Below, piece after piece: positions 50,634 to 62,086 of a DNA stretch of 64,000 nt. The stretch spans positions 247,069 through 311,068 of the forward strand of contig NZ_RQVJ01000002.1 in assembly GCF_003999875.1 (NCBI RefSeq), read 5' to 3'. Position numbers and translations under genes: made by a program. Each line of letters starts with the position of its first letter. Within the stretch, counting starts at the first letter, position 1. The notes beneath the pieces were generated by a model, which had not been told where the DNA came from, did no database searches, and saw only the letters and a program-made list of their open reading frames with translations. Source of the DNA: Veillonella sp. 3310 (GTDB lineage: Bacteria > Bacillota > Negativicutes > Veillonellales > Veillonellaceae).

Positions 50634-51200
50634 ATGAAACAATATATCATAGCCCTTGGTTTAGGGATGGTGTTGTTCTTAGGTGGCTGTGGTAGTCAAC
50701 AAGCCATCGATACCTATAGTTTTGGTCAGAAAGTCATCAATGTAGGTCAATCTGAAGTGATTGTAGATTCTCCGTTTGACTTTGGTCAGTTGGATAGAAT
50801 TACAGCCAATGAAAAGGGACAACCTTTGACCATCTATGCAGGACTGGATAAAAATTATGGTGTCTATGTAAGTGCTACACAGGCTTCTACAGGAGCGCCA
50901 TTGCCAACGCTAGAAGAGGGCGCAAAATTAGGGCAACAAGCTTTGGTTAAAGAATTAGGCCAAACGGGTGCCAATATACCATGGGACCAAGAGCAAGTAC
51001 AGGTGGACGGCGTGCAGGCTGTGAAATCTACAATGCTGGCAGGTGCTAATGGACAAAAAATTAGGTTTACTCAGTATACTTTCATTAATAAAGGTGTACT
51101 GTGGAATATACGCTATTCATACAGTGATAGTTCTCCACAAGGAGAAGACATCAATCAACGTGTGAATGGGCACATTCAAGTTACTAAGAAAGAGGGATAA
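50634..51200 (+). CDS. Putative lipoprotein upstream of ackA
   Basis: A 188-residue secreted protein with a lipoprotein signal: MKQYIIALGLGMVLFLGGC, where LGGC is the lipobox and Cys19 the modified residue. The mature part has no motif that I recognise; it looks like an alpha/beta domain with a YTFINKGVLWNIRYSYSD strand pair. I chose the ATG at 50634 because AGAGGTGA precedes it and the signal peptide then has normal length. It ends three bases before ackA, so the two are probably co-transcribed. Confidence 0.75.
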   Translation: MKQYIIALGLGMVLFLGGCGSQQAIDTYSFGQKVINVGQSEVIVDSPFDFGQLDRITANEKGQPLTIYAGLDKNYGVYVSATQASTGAPLPTLEEGAKLGQQALVKELGQTGANIPWDQEQVQVDGVQAVKSTMLAGANGQKIRFTQYTFINKGVLWNIRYSYSDSSPQGEDINQRVNGHIQVTKKEG

Positions 51201-51203
51201 GAC

Positions 51204-52418
51204 ATGAACGTTTTAGTTGTAAACTGCGGTAGCTCCTCCTTGAAGTATCAATTAATTGATATGGAGCATGAAGTTGTATTGGCGAAAGGTCAATTTGAAA
51301 AAATCGGTTCCGATGATGCTATTTTCACTCATCGCCGTCCAGATGCTGACAAATTAGAACGCATCGAACCAGTGGCTGACCACAAAGTGGCGTTACAAGT
51401 CTTATTGGATATTTTAGTTGATCCAGAACATGGCGTGATTGGTTCCATGGATGAAATCGACGCTGTTGGTCATCGTGTAGTACATGGTGCTGAAAAATTT
51501 GCTGATTCTGTATTAATCACTCCAGCAGTGATGGAAGCATTGGAAGAATGCGCAAAAATCGCTCCGCTTCACAATCCTCCAAACATCCAAGGTATCGAAG
51601 CATGCCAAAAAATTATGCCAAATGTACCACAAGTTGGTGTATTTGATACAGCATTCCATCAAACAATGCCAGCAGAGGCATTCTTATATGGTCTTCCATA
51701 CGAAGCATACACTGATTTAGGTGTTCGCCGTTATGGTTTCCATGGTACTTCCCACAAATATGTGGCACAACGTGTAGCTGAATTGATGGGTAAACACATG
51801 TCCGATCTTCGCATCGTATCCTGTCACTTAGGTAATGGTTCTTCCGTTACAGCTATCAAAGGTGGTCGTTCTATCGATACTTCCATGGGTTTCACTCCAT
51901 TGTCCGGTTTAATCATGGGTACTCGTTGTGGAGATATCGACCCTGCTATCGTACCTTACTTGATGGAAAAATGGGATATGACATACCATGAAATCGATGC
52001 TATCATGAATAAAAAATCTGGTGTATTCGGTATTTCTGGCGTTTCCAATGACTTCCGCGTTATCGAAGAAGCTGCTGAAGAAGGCAATAAACGTGCTCAA
52101 TTAGCATTGGATATGTTCCATTATAAAGTTCGTGCTACAATCGGTGCTTACGTAGCTGTTATGGGTGGTGTTGACGCTATCGTATTTACAGCAGGTATCG
52201 GTGAAAATGGTATTGGTAACCGTGACGCAATCTGTAATGGTTTAGAATACTTAGGTACTCGTATTGACCCTGAACGCAATAACGTTCGTGGTAAAGAAGC
52301 GGAAATCAGTGCAGAAGGTTCCAAAGTTAAAATCTTTGCAATCCCTACAAACGAAGAAATCATGATCGCTCGTGATACAAAACGTATTACTAGCCCATTA
52401 GTGATGAAAAACTGGTAA
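51204..52418 (+). CDS. ackA: Acetate kinase
   Basis: A 404-residue enzyme that makes ATP and acetate from acetyl phosphate, a main energy step in lactate fermenters. [15 protein letters not shown] (phosphate 1), [40 protein letters not shown] and FTAGIGENG are all present. Length is typical. The start lies 3 bases after the lipoprotein stop. No pta gene is nearby. Codon choice looks more uniform than in its neighbours, as expected for high expression. Confidence 0.97.
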   Translation: MNVLVVNCGSSSLKYQLIDMEHEVVLAKGQFEKIGSDDAIFTHRRPDADKLERIEPVADHKVALQVLLDILVDPEHGVIGSMDEIDAVGHRVVHGAEKFADSVLITPAVMEALEECAKIAPLHNPPNIQGIEACQKIMPNVPQVGVFDTAFHQTMPAEAFLYGLPYEAYTDLGVRRYGFHGTSHKYVAQRVAELMGKHMSDLRIVSCHLGNGSSVTAIKGGRSIDTSMGFTPLSGLIMGTRCGDIDPAIVPYLMEKWDMTYHEIDAIMNKKSGVFGISGVSNDFRVIEEAAEEGNKRAQLALDMFHYKVRATIGAYVAVMGGVDAIVFTAGIGENGIGNRDAICNGLEYLGTRIDPERNNVRGKEAEISAEGSKVKIFAIPTNEEIMIARDTKRITSPLVMKNW

Positions 52419-52434
52419 TCTCTGATTATCTGTG

Positions 52435-52467
52435 AAAGAGTCTCCTCTATGAGGGGGCTCTTTTTGT
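52435..52467 (+). terminator. Terminator after ackA
   Basis: AAAGAGTCTCCTC (52435-52447) pairs with GAGGGGGCTCTTT (52451-52463) apart from small mismatches, followed by T residues. Confidence 0.85.
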
Positions 52468-52537
52468 TGTTGACAAATGCTTTCATCCATTGCTATCCTA
52501 GCTATAGGAGTGATGCTAATTAGGAAAGGGTGGAAGT

Positions 52538-53164
52538 ATGTCTATACAGTATCAAGAAAAATCGAAGCATTCCAAAGCTGGAATTGCTTTAGTCAGTGTA
52601 TTTATTGCACTAGCAGTACTGGCTTTAGCATATAGTGTATGGCGTTATATGGAGCTGGGTAGTGTAGCATTAGCGGAAATATTAATAGAAGGAATTATAC
52701 TATTTGTACTTGTGTCGCAAGCAGTGGGAACTTACACAGTTACTTTAACAGAATCTGATCTTATAATTGATGAGGTAGGATTACTAGGAAAGAAGCGAAT
52801 GGTCATTCCTTATGCTATGATGAATGGAGTGTATCGATTTAAGCAATCCATGATGCCCCCTTTAAAATTTCGTTATAAATATCGAAAGTTGTCCTCTACC
52901 GATGACCGTCCTGTATGGGCATTAGCCTACTCAGTGGTGGAAGGAAAAAAATTAAAACATGGTCGTGTGTTATTGAAAGCAGAACAAGAGTTCTTTGATG
53001 TCTTAGCACAGCATGTACCGAATTTGATACAGGTGAAAGAAGACCAAGTTGTCTTTCATGCATATCTGCGAGAAGATGCCTTTAAACATGGTGAAGATTT
53101 TGAGCGCTATGCAGCCAATGTATATGGGCAAGGTCAAGCGGAAACAGCAGAATCGAAAGAGTAA
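52538..53164 (+). CDS. Membrane protein with PH-like domain, function unknown
   Basis: A 208-residue protein with two adjacent membrane helices (about 14-34 and 42-64) and a cytoplasmic beta-rich part (VTLTESDLIIDEVGLLGKKRMVIPYAMMNGVYRF) that resembles bacterial PH-like domains such as those in YdbS/YdbT-type proteins. The C-terminal 60 residues are charged. No enzyme motif is visible. AAAGGGTGGAAG precedes the ATG. It stands alone between the ackA terminator and radC. Confidence 0.55.
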   Translation: MSIQYQEKSKHSKAGIALVSVFIALAVLALAYSVWRYMELGSVALAEILIEGIILFVLVSQAVGTYTVTLTESDLIIDEVGLLGKKRMVIPYAMMNGVYRFKQSMMPPLKFRYKYRKLSSTDDRPVWALAYSVVEGKKLKHGRVLLKAEQEFFDVLAQHVPNLIQVKEDQVVFHAYLREDAFKHGEDFERYAANVYGQGQAETAESKE

Positions 53165-53337
53165 GAGCAGTTTGTACAGGTTACATAGGAAGTGTATACT
53201 AGCATGTGCTGTGACAGTTAGACCTCAATCGCTAGAAGATGTAAGACAAAGTTTGAAGAAAATAAAAGGGTTTTTTCAGTATATAGCGAATACAATATAA
53301 AGAAAGATATATGGGTACCTACTATGGTACATAGTGA

Positions 53338-53363
53338 TACGTCACACTCTTCGGGGTGTGGCG
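53338..53363 (+). other. Hairpin in the radC leader
   Basis: ACGTCACACTC and GGGTGTGGCGT form a stem with a TTCG tetraloop, about 50 bases before radC. There is no T run, so a role in RNA stability or regulation is more likely than termination. Confidence 0.5.
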
Positions 53364-53413
53364 TGTTGTCGTTTATAGGAGTAGAGGATGTACTTTCAAA
53401 TGTTGGAGGAATT

Positions 53414-54088
53414 ATGTTGGACTTACAATCGTATCAAATGCCACGAGAAAAATTTATTGCCTTAGGAGCGGAAGCGCTAGAGTTAGAAGAGCTATTAGCC
53501 ATTTTATTACGAACAGGTCGAAAGGGAGCTACTGTCTTGGAAGTGGCTCATGATGTGGTAATGCGCATGGAAGGATTAGTAGGAGGTTTGAACAATGTTA
53601 CCATAGATGCTTTACGAGAAATTGATGGCATCGGGCAGGACAAGGCGGTGACTATTTGTGCAGCTATTGAATTGGGCAGACGTCTAGGACAGATGAAAGT
53701 CAAACGAGATTGGGAAGATTTTAGTACTCCAGAGGCAGCGGCTAATTACATGATGGAACGTCTTCGCCATAAAACAGAAGAACATTTTTATGTCTTATTA
53801 CTGACGGTGAAAAATAAATTGATCAAGCCTGTTCTAATTTCTAAAGGAGGATTAACTAGCAGTACGGCGGAGCAACGAGCTGTATTTCGACAAGCTATTG
53901 ACGCCAATGCAGCGGCGATTATTTTGATGCATAATCACCCATCAGGAGATCCTACAGAGAGCAGTGATGATGTACGAGTAACAAAAATTTTTGCTAGAGC
54001 TGGGGAAGTGATGGGGATCCCTGTACTAGACCATATCATTATTGGTGATGGCATCTATGTAAGTTTATTAGAAAAAGGGATACTATAG
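53414..54088 (+). CDS. radC: RadC family JAB-domain protein
   Basis: A 224-residue protein. The N-terminal helix-hairpin-helix-like part (LLAILLRTGRKGATVLEVA) is followed by the JAB/MPN metalloprotease-like domain with the motif ILMHNHPSGDPTESSDD (HxHPSGx5-7D intact). Despite the name, a role in DNA repair is not established. I chose the ATG at 53414 with TTGGAGGAAT upstream; an earlier ATG at 53324 would include the leader hairpin as coding sequence. Confidence 0.9.
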   Translation: MLDLQSYQMPREKFIALGAEALELEELLAILLRTGRKGATVLEVAHDVVMRMEGLVGGLNNVTIDALREIDGIGQDKAVTICAAIELGRRLGQMKVKRDWEDFSTPEAAANYMMERLRHKTEEHFYVLLLTVKNKLIKPVLISKGGLTSSTAEQRAVFRQAIDANAAAIILMHNHPSGDPTESSDDVRVTKIFARAGEVMGIPVLDHIIIGDGIYVSLLEKGIL

Positions 54089-54157
54089 GTGCAGATGTTG
54101 TATAAATTTGCTATAATTAAATGATTGGAACAATGAAAAGAAATCAGAGGTTATAGC

Positions 54158-54658
54158 GTGCGAATTATTGGAATAGATCCGGGCTATGCGATTTGTGGGT
54201 ATGGTATTATCGATGTTATAGGGAGTTCTCTAAAACCAGTTACCTACGGAGTGATAACCACAGAGGCGAAAACTCCAGAAGCAAGCCGGTTAGAAATTAT
54301 ATTTAATGAATTAAGCGATATTTTAGAAGAATTTCGCCCTCAAAAGTTTGGTATAGAAAAATTATACTTTGCCCGCAATGTAACAACGGGTATCGGCGTA
54401 GCGCAAGCGAGAGGCGTTACGCTACTGGCGGCAAGTCAACAAGACTTACCAATTTACGAATATACACCATTACAGGTAAAACAATCTGTGGTGGGCTATG
54501 GGAAAGCCACAAAAGAGCAGGTCACGTATATGACAATGAACTTATTGGGGATTCGCGAAAAAATTAAGCCTGATGATGCGGCAGATGCCTTGGCGATTGC
54601 TATCTGTACAGCCCATAGTTCCCATACGGATACATTAAAGCAAATTTTACAGTTGTGA
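54158..54658 (+). CDS. ruvC: Holliday junction endonuclease RuvC
   Basis: A 166-residue resolvase. The catalytic residues are Asp7 (IIGIDPGYAICGYG), Glu in FGIEKLYFARNVTTG and the Asp pair in IKPDDAADALAIAICTAH. It starts with GTG at 54158 after AGAGGTT. It cuts Holliday junctions bound by RuvAB; ruvA follows after 7 bases. Confidence 0.96.
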   Translation: MRIIGIDPGYAICGYGIIDVIGSSLKPVTYGVITTEAKTPEASRLEIIFNELSDILEEFRPQKFGIEKLYFARNVTTGIGVAQARGVTLLAASQQDLPIYEYTPLQVKQSVVGYGKATKEQVTYMTMNLLGIREKIKPDDAADALAIAICTAHSSHTDTLKQILQL

Positions 54659-54665
54659 GGAATTT

Positions 54666-55277
54666 ATGATTGCATATATAAAAGGGATTGTTACCCATCG
54701 ATTACTGGATGCGGTGTACGTCAATGTTCATGATGTAGGGTATCGTGTGTACGTGCCTAGTTCAGTGCAAAGTCAGTTGCAAGTAGGGGAAGCAACTTGT
54801 TTGTTTACTTATACCAATGTTCGTGAAGATGCCATTCAGCTATATGGTTTTTTGACCATGGAAGATTATGAGCTATTTTTACTGCTCATTTCCGTATCGG
54901 GAGTGGGGCCTAAATTAGGTCTTGGTATTTTATCGGCTATTAGTCCAGAACATTTTGTAGGACTTATCATTAGTGGCGATACCAAAGGTCTTCAAAAATT
55001 GCCTGGTATTGGTAAAAAATCAGCAGAGCGATTGGTGCTAGAGTTAAAAGATAAAATTGAAAGCCTCGGTATTGCAGGAACTTTTACCACACAGGGCAGA
55101 ATCTCACCAGTAGAACAAGTGCCTGTAGGTACTACAGAAGAAGTGTTAGAAGCCCTTATGGCATTAGGGTACAGCGCACAAGAGGTACAGCCAGTGATCC
55201 AAGATGTCTACGATGGAACACAGGAAGTACCAGTTTTATTAAAACAAGTATTAGCGGCATTGGGTAAAGGGCGATAA
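54666..55277 (+). CDS. ruvA: Holliday junction helicase subunit RuvA
   Basis: A 203-residue junction-binding protein. Domain I starts [13 protein letters not shown], the acidic-pin region and helix-hairpin-helix motifs follow ([35 protein letters not shown]) and domain III at the C-terminus binds RuvB. TGAGGAATT precedes the ATG. ruvB begins 2 bases after the stop. Confidence 0.96.
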   Translation: MIAYIKGIVTHRLLDAVYVNVHDVGYRVYVPSSVQSQLQVGEATCLFTYTNVREDAIQLYGFLTMEDYELFLLLISVSGVGPKLGLGILSAISPEHFVGLIISGDTKGLQKLPGIGKKSAERLVLELKDKIESLGIAGTFTTQGRISPVEQVPVGTTEEVLEALMALGYSAQEVQPVIQDVYDGTQEVPVLLKQVLAALGKGR

Positions 55278-55279
55278 GA

Positions 55280-56287
55280 ATGGATCAGGAAAATCGAATT
55301 GTAACCATGCAAGAACGGGAGGAAGACAATTGGCAATTTAGTCTTCGTCCTCGCTATTTAAAAGAATATATTGGGCAGACGCAGGCGAAAGAAAATCTTC
55401 ACATTTTCATTGAAGCCGCCAAGCTACGGGGCGATACATTGGACCACGTGTTATTATATGGACCTCCTGGACTGGGTAAAACTACCTTAGCCGGCATTGT
55501 GGCTAATGAATTAGGGGTGAACTTCCGTGTTACCTCTGGACCAGCCATAGAACGAGCTGGCGATTTAGCGGCACTATTGAGTAATTTGCAACCGGGAGAT
55601 GTGCTGTTTATCGATGAAATCCATCGATTATCTCGGTCTGTAGAAGAAGTGCTATATTCTGCAATGGAAGATTATGCTTTAGATATCATTATTGGTAAAG
55701 GTCCAAGTGCTAGATCTGTACGCATTGAATTGCCAAAATTCACACTGATTGGAGCTACCACACGAGCAGGATCTTTGGCAGCGCCTTTGCGTGATCGCTT
55801 TGGTGTAATCAGCCGTTTAGAATATTACAAACAAAATGAGTTAGAGTTTATTGTGAGCCGTTCTGCTGATATTTTAGATATTCATATGGATCCAGAAGGG
55901 GCCGGTGAGATCGCTCGTCGATCTAGAGGAACCCCTCGTATCGCCAACCGCTTATTGAAACGTGTCCGTGATGTGGCACAAGTATTGGGTGATGGTGTGA
56001 TTACAAAAGATATTGCAGACCAGGCATTGCAACGGTTAGATATTGATAAGTTAGGATTAGATCGTATAGACCGACGAATTTTAAGGACTATCATTGAAAA
56101 ATTCGATGGTGGTCCTGTAGGGGTGGATACGATTGCAGCCTCTGTGAGTGAGGAACGTGAAAGTGTGGAAGATGTGTATGAGCCGTATTTGATGCAACTT
56201 GGATTGTTGGCACGAACGAATCGTGGGCGTATCGTAACGCCGGCTGCCTATGACCACTTGGGAATCCCTAGAAAGGTGGATGCATGA
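55280..56287 (+). CDS. ruvB: Holliday junction branch migration ATPase RuvB
   Basis: A 335-residue AAA+ motor. Walker A is [17 protein letters not shown], Walker [11 protein letters not shown], sensor 1 [12 protein letters not shown], and the arginine finger lies in [15 protein letters not shown]; the C-terminal winged helix ends the protein. Its stop overlaps the start of the SpoIID-like gene by four bases (ATGA). Confidence 0.97.
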   Translation: MDQENRIVTMQEREEDNWQFSLRPRYLKEYIGQTQAKENLHIFIEAAKLRGDTLDHVLLYGPPGLGKTTLAGIVANELGVNFRVTSGPAIERAGDLAALLSNLQPGDVLFIDEIHRLSRSVEEVLYSAMEDYALDIIIGKGPSARSVRIELPKFTLIGATTRAGSLAAPLRDRFGVISRLEYYKQNELEFIVSRSADILDIHMDPEGAGEIARRSRGTPRIANRLLKRVRDVAQVLGDGVITKDIADQALQRLDIDKLGLDRIDRRILRTIIEKFDGGPVGVDTIAASVSEERESVEDVYEPYLMQLGLLARTNRGRIVTPAAYDHLGIPRKVDA

Positions 56288-57747
56288 AAAAGCTAGGATA
56301 TCGCTATGTGGCGATAACAGTGATGACGGCTCTATTAGGGGGTACACCATTTGTAGGGATGGCTGCACCGCAGAAGGAAGTGCCGAAACGTACAACAGTG
56401 AAAGCCACTTTTGTGAAACCGAATGAAAGAAAAGCTCCAACAGTACCAAAACGAGTGATTCAGAAGCCTACGGTGAAAGCATCGAATGCTGAAAAACAGA
56501 CCGTATCGGAGTCCAATATAAAAGATAAAAAAGGGGATACCAACGCAGTAGCTAATACGGTACGAGAATCAGGTACTAGTGGAGAGCCAGTGATACGAGT
56601 ATTACTAGGGCATAGATCACAATCTTTTTCCATTAGTAGTGCTATGCCTATGGTTGTTCTAGATAGCCGTGGACATCAAGTGCAAACTATCAAAGAAAAT
56701 CAGACTGTGACAGTTTCGAGTGGAGGCGGTTCAGTACATATAAATGGACATAGTATTGATAAGTCAATTACTATTCAAAATACACAAGGTAGATATGGAT
56801 CAGAATTGCAAACATTGGGGAAAACCTATCGTGGTGGTGTGACAGTACACGCTAATGCATCAGGGTCTATGAGTGTTATCAATGTACTGGGGTTAGAACA
56901 ATATGTACAAGGTGTAGTGCCGGAAGAAGTAGTACCTAGTTGGCCTACGCCGGCCCTAGAAGCACAAGCAGTGGCAGCTAGAACCTATGCATTACACTCC
57001 ATGAAGAGCAAACAAAATAGTATATATGATATTGGAACTACCACAGCTGACCAAGTATATGGAGGTAAAAGTAGCGAATTTTCCAGTACTAATGCAGCAG
57101 TAAAGCGCACGCATGGTGTGGTTCTTACTTATCAAGGACAACCCATTAATGCCCTCTTTCATTCAGATGGCGGTGGCTATACAGAGGATAGTGTAAACCT
57201 GTGGGGCAATGATTTACCATATCTAAAGGGTGTAGTAGATTTTTCTAATCATGAAGGGACCACGGTGTGGAATGTTATCACTAGCCGTCAAAGTATAGAA
57301 CAGAAATTGGCTGGCGCCAGCAAATCTGTAGGATACTTACAGAAGATTGAACTATCTCCATTGGCAGATCGACCTATGAAAGTACAAGATCGTGGGGTAT
57401 CAGGGCGTGTAAAAACGATGAAATTTATCGGTGAAAAGGGTTCTGTATCGCTCACAGGAGAACAGGTACAAGGAATATTTGGATTGAAGTCCACCTTATT
57501 TGATTTTTATGTAGGACAAACCCCGCCGAGTCGAATTCAGGGTTCTTCCGTAAAAGCTAACCATACCTTTAGTAAAGCCAATCAGACTGTGACAATTCAT
57601 GGATATGGTTGGGGACATGGTTTGGGACTTTCACAGTGGGGAGCGGCAGAAATGGCGAGTCGAAAAGAGGCGAGCCAGCCTGATTATTATAAAGTGATTT
57701 TACAACATTATTACCAAGGTACGGCACTTACGAAACTGTACAATTAA
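56284..57747 (+). CDS. SpoIID/LytB domain protein, secreted
   Basis: A 487-residue protein with a signal peptide ([20 protein letters not shown], hydrophobic core, cleavage near GMAAP), a Lys/Pro/Thr-rich linker (residues 28-95) and a SpoIID domain: [36 protein letters not shown] and [15 protein letters not shown]. SpoIID is a lytic transglycosylase acting on denuded glycans during sporulation. Here it follows ruvCAB, as in many Firmicutes, and in a non-sporulating lineage would be a cell-wall remodelling enzyme. It overlaps ruvB by 4 bases. Confidence 0.88.
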   Translation: MKKLGYRYVAITVMTALLGGTPFVGMAAPQKEVPKRTTVKATFVKPNERKAPTVPKRVIQKPTVKASNAEKQTVSESNIKDKKGDTNAVANTVRESGTSGEPVIRVLLGHRSQSFSISSAMPMVVLDSRGHQVQTIKENQTVTVSSGGGSVHINGHSIDKSITIQNTQGRYGSELQTLGKTYRGGVTVHANASGSMSVINVLGLEQYVQGVVPEEVVPSWPTPALEAQAVAARTYALHSMKSKQNSIYDIGTTTADQVYGGKSSEFSSTNAAVKRTHGVVLTYQGQPINALFHSDGGGYTEDSVNLWGNDLPYLKGVVDFSNHEGTTVWNVITSRQSIEQKLAGASKSVGYLQKIELSPLADRPMKVQDRGVSGRVKTMKFIGEKGSVSLTGEQVQGIFGLKSTLFDFYVGQTPPSRIQGSSVKANHTFSKANQTVTIHGYGWGHGLGLSQWGAAEMASRKEASQPDYYKVILQHYYQGTALTKLYN

Positions 57748-57760
57748 TAAGAGGAATAGT

Positions 57761-58786
57761 ATGAAAGTATCTGATTTTAATTATGACTTGCCTGAGGAAC
57801 TCATTGCGCAACATCCTGTAGAACCAAGGGACACATCGCGATTGATGACCTTAGATAAGATGAGCGGAGCAATATGCCATAAAGCATCCTTTCATTCCAT
57901 ACTAGATGAATTATGTGAAGGGGATGTGTTAATTTTTAATAATACAAAGGTCATCCCTGCTCGTTTGTATGGAGAGAGAAAAGGAACTGGTGGCAAGGTA
58001 GAAGTGCTACTGTTAACCCCTAAAGGAGAACATCTTTGGGAGTGCCTTGTCAAACCGGGCAAGAAGTGCTTAAAAGGGCAGGAGTTAGTATTTGGTCCTA
58101 ATTTAGAAGCGGAGGTCATAGACCATACAGACTTTGGTGGTCGATTAATTCAATTTAAGCCAAACGGCAACTTTGATGAGATTATCAATGACATTGGGGA
58201 AATGCCATTGCCTCCGTATATTCATGAAAAACTAGAAGATAAAGATAGATATCAGACAGTATATGCCAAAGAAAAAGGGTCGGCAGCAGCCCCTACAGCA
58301 GGATTGCATTTCACTCCAGAGTTATTAGATGAAATTCAGCGCAAAGGGGTACAAATTGGATTTGTTACATTACATGTAGGGCTAGGCACATTCCGTCCTG
58401 TGTCGGCAGAATCCATTGAAGACCATGATATGCATAAAGAGTTTTATCACGTGTCGGAAGATACTGCAAAACTGGTGAATCGTGCTAAAGCAGAGGGACG
58501 AAGAGTGATTGCCGTAGGAACTACATCGGTGCGCACCTTAGAATCAGCAGCGACTGAGGTAGGTCATGTGAAGAGTGGATCTGATTGGACTCAAATCTTT
58601 ATTTATCCTGGGTATACCTATAAAATGGTAGATGCATTGATTACTAATTTTCATTTGCCTCAGTCTACCTTGCTCATGCTGATTAGTGCCCTAGCTAGTA
58701 GAGAACATTGTTTGGCGGCTTATGAAGAGGCGGTCCGTGAAAAGTATAGATTTTTCAGCTTTGGTGACGCAATGTTCATTCGATAA
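57761..58786 (+). CDS. queA: tRNA preQ1(34) S-adenosylmethionine ribosyltransferase-isomerase QueA
   Basis: A 341-residue enzyme that adds the epoxycyclopentane moiety to 7-aminomethyl-7-deazaguanine in tRNA, the penultimate step of queuosine synthesis. It starts [19 protein letters not shown] and contains [40 protein letters not shown] and [24 protein letters not shown] precedes the ATG. tgt follows, so the two tRNA-modifying steps are together. Confidence 0.97.
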   Translation: MKVSDFNYDLPEELIAQHPVEPRDTSRLMTLDKMSGAICHKASFHSILDELCEGDVLIFNNTKVIPARLYGERKGTGGKVEVLLLTPKGEHLWECLVKPGKKCLKGQELVFGPNLEAEVIDHTDFGGRLIQFKPNGNFDEIINDIGEMPLPPYIHEKLEDKDRYQTVYAKEKGSAAAPTAGLHFTPELLDEIQRKGVQIGFVTLHVGLGTFRPVSAESIEDHDMHKEFYHVSEDTAKLVNRAKAEGRRVIAVGTTSVRTLESAATEVGHVKSGSDWTQIFIYPGYTYKMVDALITNFHLPQSTLLMLISALASREHCLAAYEEAVREKYRFFSFGDAMFIR

Positions 58787-58819
58787 ATTGAAAGTTGTGT
58801 TATAATACAAAAGTAATAA

Positions 58820-59941
<1,122 letters not shown>

Positions 59942-59949
59942 GAGGACTT

Positions 59950-60243
59950 ATGGATTTCTTAGAATTTTTCCAAGGACAAACAGGGCAAGCGGTTTTACCA
60001 TTATTGATTATGGTCGTGATTTTTTACTTCTTGCTATATCGTCCGCAAAAGAAACAACAAAAACAGCGTCAAGTCTTATTGAACAGCTTGAAAAAAGGTC
60101 AAAAAGTACTGACTGTTGGCGGTATTTACGGTGAAATTATTTCCTTAACAGAAGATACATTAGTGCTACAAGTATCTGAAAAAGTAGAAATGAAATTCGC
60201 TCGTACAGCGATTGCTCAAGTTCTTGGAAAGGAACAAAAGTAA
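59950..60243 (+). CDS. yajC: Preprotein translocase subunit YajC
   Basis: A 97-residue protein with one N-terminal membrane helix (VLPLLIMVVIFYFLLYRPQKK) and a cytoplasmic domain (LKKGQKVLTVGGIYGEI, VSEKVEMKFARTAIAQV), the YajC signature. It associates with SecDF. AGGAGG precedes the ATG. Its stop overlaps the next start by one base (TAATG). Confidence 0.95.
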   Translation: MDFLEFFQGQTGQAVLPLLIMVVIFYFLLYRPQKKQQKQRQVLLNSLKKGQKVLTVGGIYGEIISLTEDTLVLQVSEKVEMKFARTAIAQVLGKEQK

Positions 60244-60812
60244 TGGATAAAATGGCATTGCGCAAAACGTTTTTAGAACACCGTCGCAATGTACAAGTCC
60301 AAGAGGTTTCTGCTTGGTCTCAACAATTAGCTAATCGGCTTTGGTCTATTCCTATAGTGGCTGATGCGGAGTATATTATGGCGTACTTGGCTATGCCAAG
60401 AGAAGCCAATATAGATGCGTTTATTACGGAAGCCTTGCGCAGGGGTAAATATGTATACGTGCCTGTGTGTATGACCAAGACAGATATGATAGGAGTTCGC
60501 ATAAGGAGTTTAGAAGACCTTGCGAGAGGAACATTGGGAATACGGATTCCTAAAGAACCGTATGCGATTGTAGAACCTCAAACATTGGATTGTATTCTCG
60601 TTCCCGGTCTTGCCTTTGATCGAAGAGGTGGCCGTATGGGAATGGGTGCTGGATATTATGACCGATATTTACAACAGATTGCTCTAGAAAAACGAATCGG
60701 TATAGCCTGGGATAACCAACTTTCAGAAGAAATGTTGCCTATGGCACCTCATGATGAGTGGATGCACACAATTGTGACGCCATCAGAGAGTATCCATTGT
60801 TATAAAGAATAG
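60243..60812 (+). CDS. 5-formyltetrahydrofolate cyclo-ligase
   Basis: A 189-residue enzyme that converts 5-formyl-THF to 5,10-methenyl-THF with ATP. The N-terminal basic start (MALRKTFLEHRRNV), YIMAYLAMPREANID and the ATP/Mg site VPGLAFDRRGGRMGMGAGYYDRYL are diagnostic. It lies unusually between yajC and secD, overlapping yajC by one base and ending 11 bases before secD. It adds to the one-carbon genes fhs and fchA elsewhere in the window. Confidence 0.93.
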   Translation: MDKMALRKTFLEHRRNVQVQEVSAWSQQLANRLWSIPIVADAEYIMAYLAMPREANIDAFITEALRRGKYVYVPVCMTKTDMIGVRIRSLEDLARGTLGIRIPKEPYAIVEPQTLDCILVPGLAFDRRGGRMGMGAGYYDRYLQQIALEKRIGIAWDNQLSEEMLPMAPHDEWMHTIVTPSESIHCYKE

Positions 60813-60823
60813 GAGGGAATCCA

Positions 60824-62086
60824 TTGAACACAAAAGCAGCTTTACGCTTTTTCGGCGTAGTGGCAGTGATTTTAGGCCTGTTTATTTGGCTCATTGGACC
60901 ACTTGCTAACTCTATTAAACAAGGGTTAGATTTGCAAGGTGGTACCCATATTGTATTAGAAGCGCAAGATTCTGGTCCAAATGTGGTCACAGATGATGCT
61001 GTGGAACGGGTTATTCAAATTTTAGGCCGTCGTATTAATGAAATGGGCTTAACAGAGCCTATCATTCAACGAGAAGGTAAAAAACGTATCATTATCGAAT
61101 TACCTGGTGAAAAAGATCCACAAAAAGCCATCGAAACAGTTGGTAAAACAGCGGTTCTTGAGTTCCGTGATGAAAATGGCAAAGTCCATTTAGATGGTAA
61201 TGATTTAAAAGATGCGAAAGAACAATTAGAAGGTAAACAAGCATCTGTTAACATCCAATTAACAGATGAAGGGGCGAAAAAATTCGGCGCTTTAACAACA
61301 GCTAATATCGGTCGTCATATTGGTATTTACTTGGATGGTGAGCAGTTGACAAATCCAGTGGTAAATGAACCAATTACTGGTGGTAGTGCTCGTATTACTG
61401 GTAGCCGTGACTTAGAAGAAGCCAAAAGCTTAGCTATTTTGCTGCGTTCTGGTGCTTTGCCTGTTAAAGTAGAAGTTATGGAAGTGCGTACAGTTGGTCC
61501 TACCTTGGGTCAAGATTCTAAAGATAAATCTGTCGTAGCTTTTGGTGTTGGGATTGCCTTAATCATTGCATTTATGCTTGTGTTATACAGATTATCTGGA
61601 TTTGTAGCAACTATTGCTTTGTTGGTGTTTGTGTTAATTTTGGTAGCGATCCTAGGACCGCATGCCTTGAATGCGACCATGACCCTGCCAGGTGTAGCTG
61701 GTATTATTCTTAGTATGGGGGTTGCCGTAGATGCGAATATCCTGATCTTTGAACGATTCAAAGAAGAAGTGGTGGAAGGTAAAACATTGCGCATGTCCAT
61801 GGAATCTGGTTTCCGTCGTGCTTTCGATACAATCTTTGATGCAAATACGTCTGTTATGATTACAGCGGTTATCCTTATTGTTCTAGGCAGTGGTCCTGTA
61901 AAAGGTTTCGCTATCAACTTGGCATTAGGGGTTATTGTATCTATGTTTACAGCTGTATCCATGAGCCGTACTTTAATGCATATGCTTATTGCAGCGCAAA
62001 TTACGAACCGTCCATTCTGGTATGGTTCTAATGTATCTCCATCTGTTACCATTGAAGCATTTAAGAAAGGAGATAAGAAAAAATGA
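60824..62086 (+). CDS. secD: Protein translocase subunit SecD
   Basis: A 420-residue membrane protein with one N-terminal helix (residues 7-28), a periplasmic part starting IKQGLDLQGGTHIVLEAQD, and five C-terminal membrane helices including GVAGIILSMGVAVDANILIFERFKEE, the RND proton-relay motif. It uses the proton motive force to pull exported proteins out of SecYEG. It starts with TTG at 60824, after a perfect AGGAGGGA; there is no ATG at a suitable place. It overlaps secF by four bases. Confidence 0.96.
   Translation: MNTKAALRFFGVVAVILGLFIWLIGPLANSIKQGLDLQGGTHIVLEAQDSGPNVVTDDAVERVIQILGRRINEMGLTEPIIQREGKKRIIIELPGEKDPQKAIETVGKTAVLEFRDENGKVHLDGNDLKDAKEQLEGKQASVNIQLTDEGAKKFGALTTANIGRHIGIYLDGEQLTNPVVNEPITGGSARITGSRDLEEAKSLAILLRSGALPVKVEVMEVRTVGPTLGQDSKDKSVVAFGVGIALIIAFMLVLYRLSGFVATIALLVFVLILVAILGPHALNATMTLPGVAGIILSMGVAVDANILIFERFKEEVVEGKTLRMSMESGFRRAFDTIFDANTSVMITAVILIVLGSGPVKGFAINLALGVIVSMFTAVSMSRTLMHMLIAAQITNRPFWYGSNVSPSVTIEAFKKGDKKK

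Noticed and set aside
53049..53300. Small gene overlapping the end of the PH-like membrane protein gene
   Set aside because: It overlaps a convincing gene in another frame, has no ribosome site and shows no recognisable domain.
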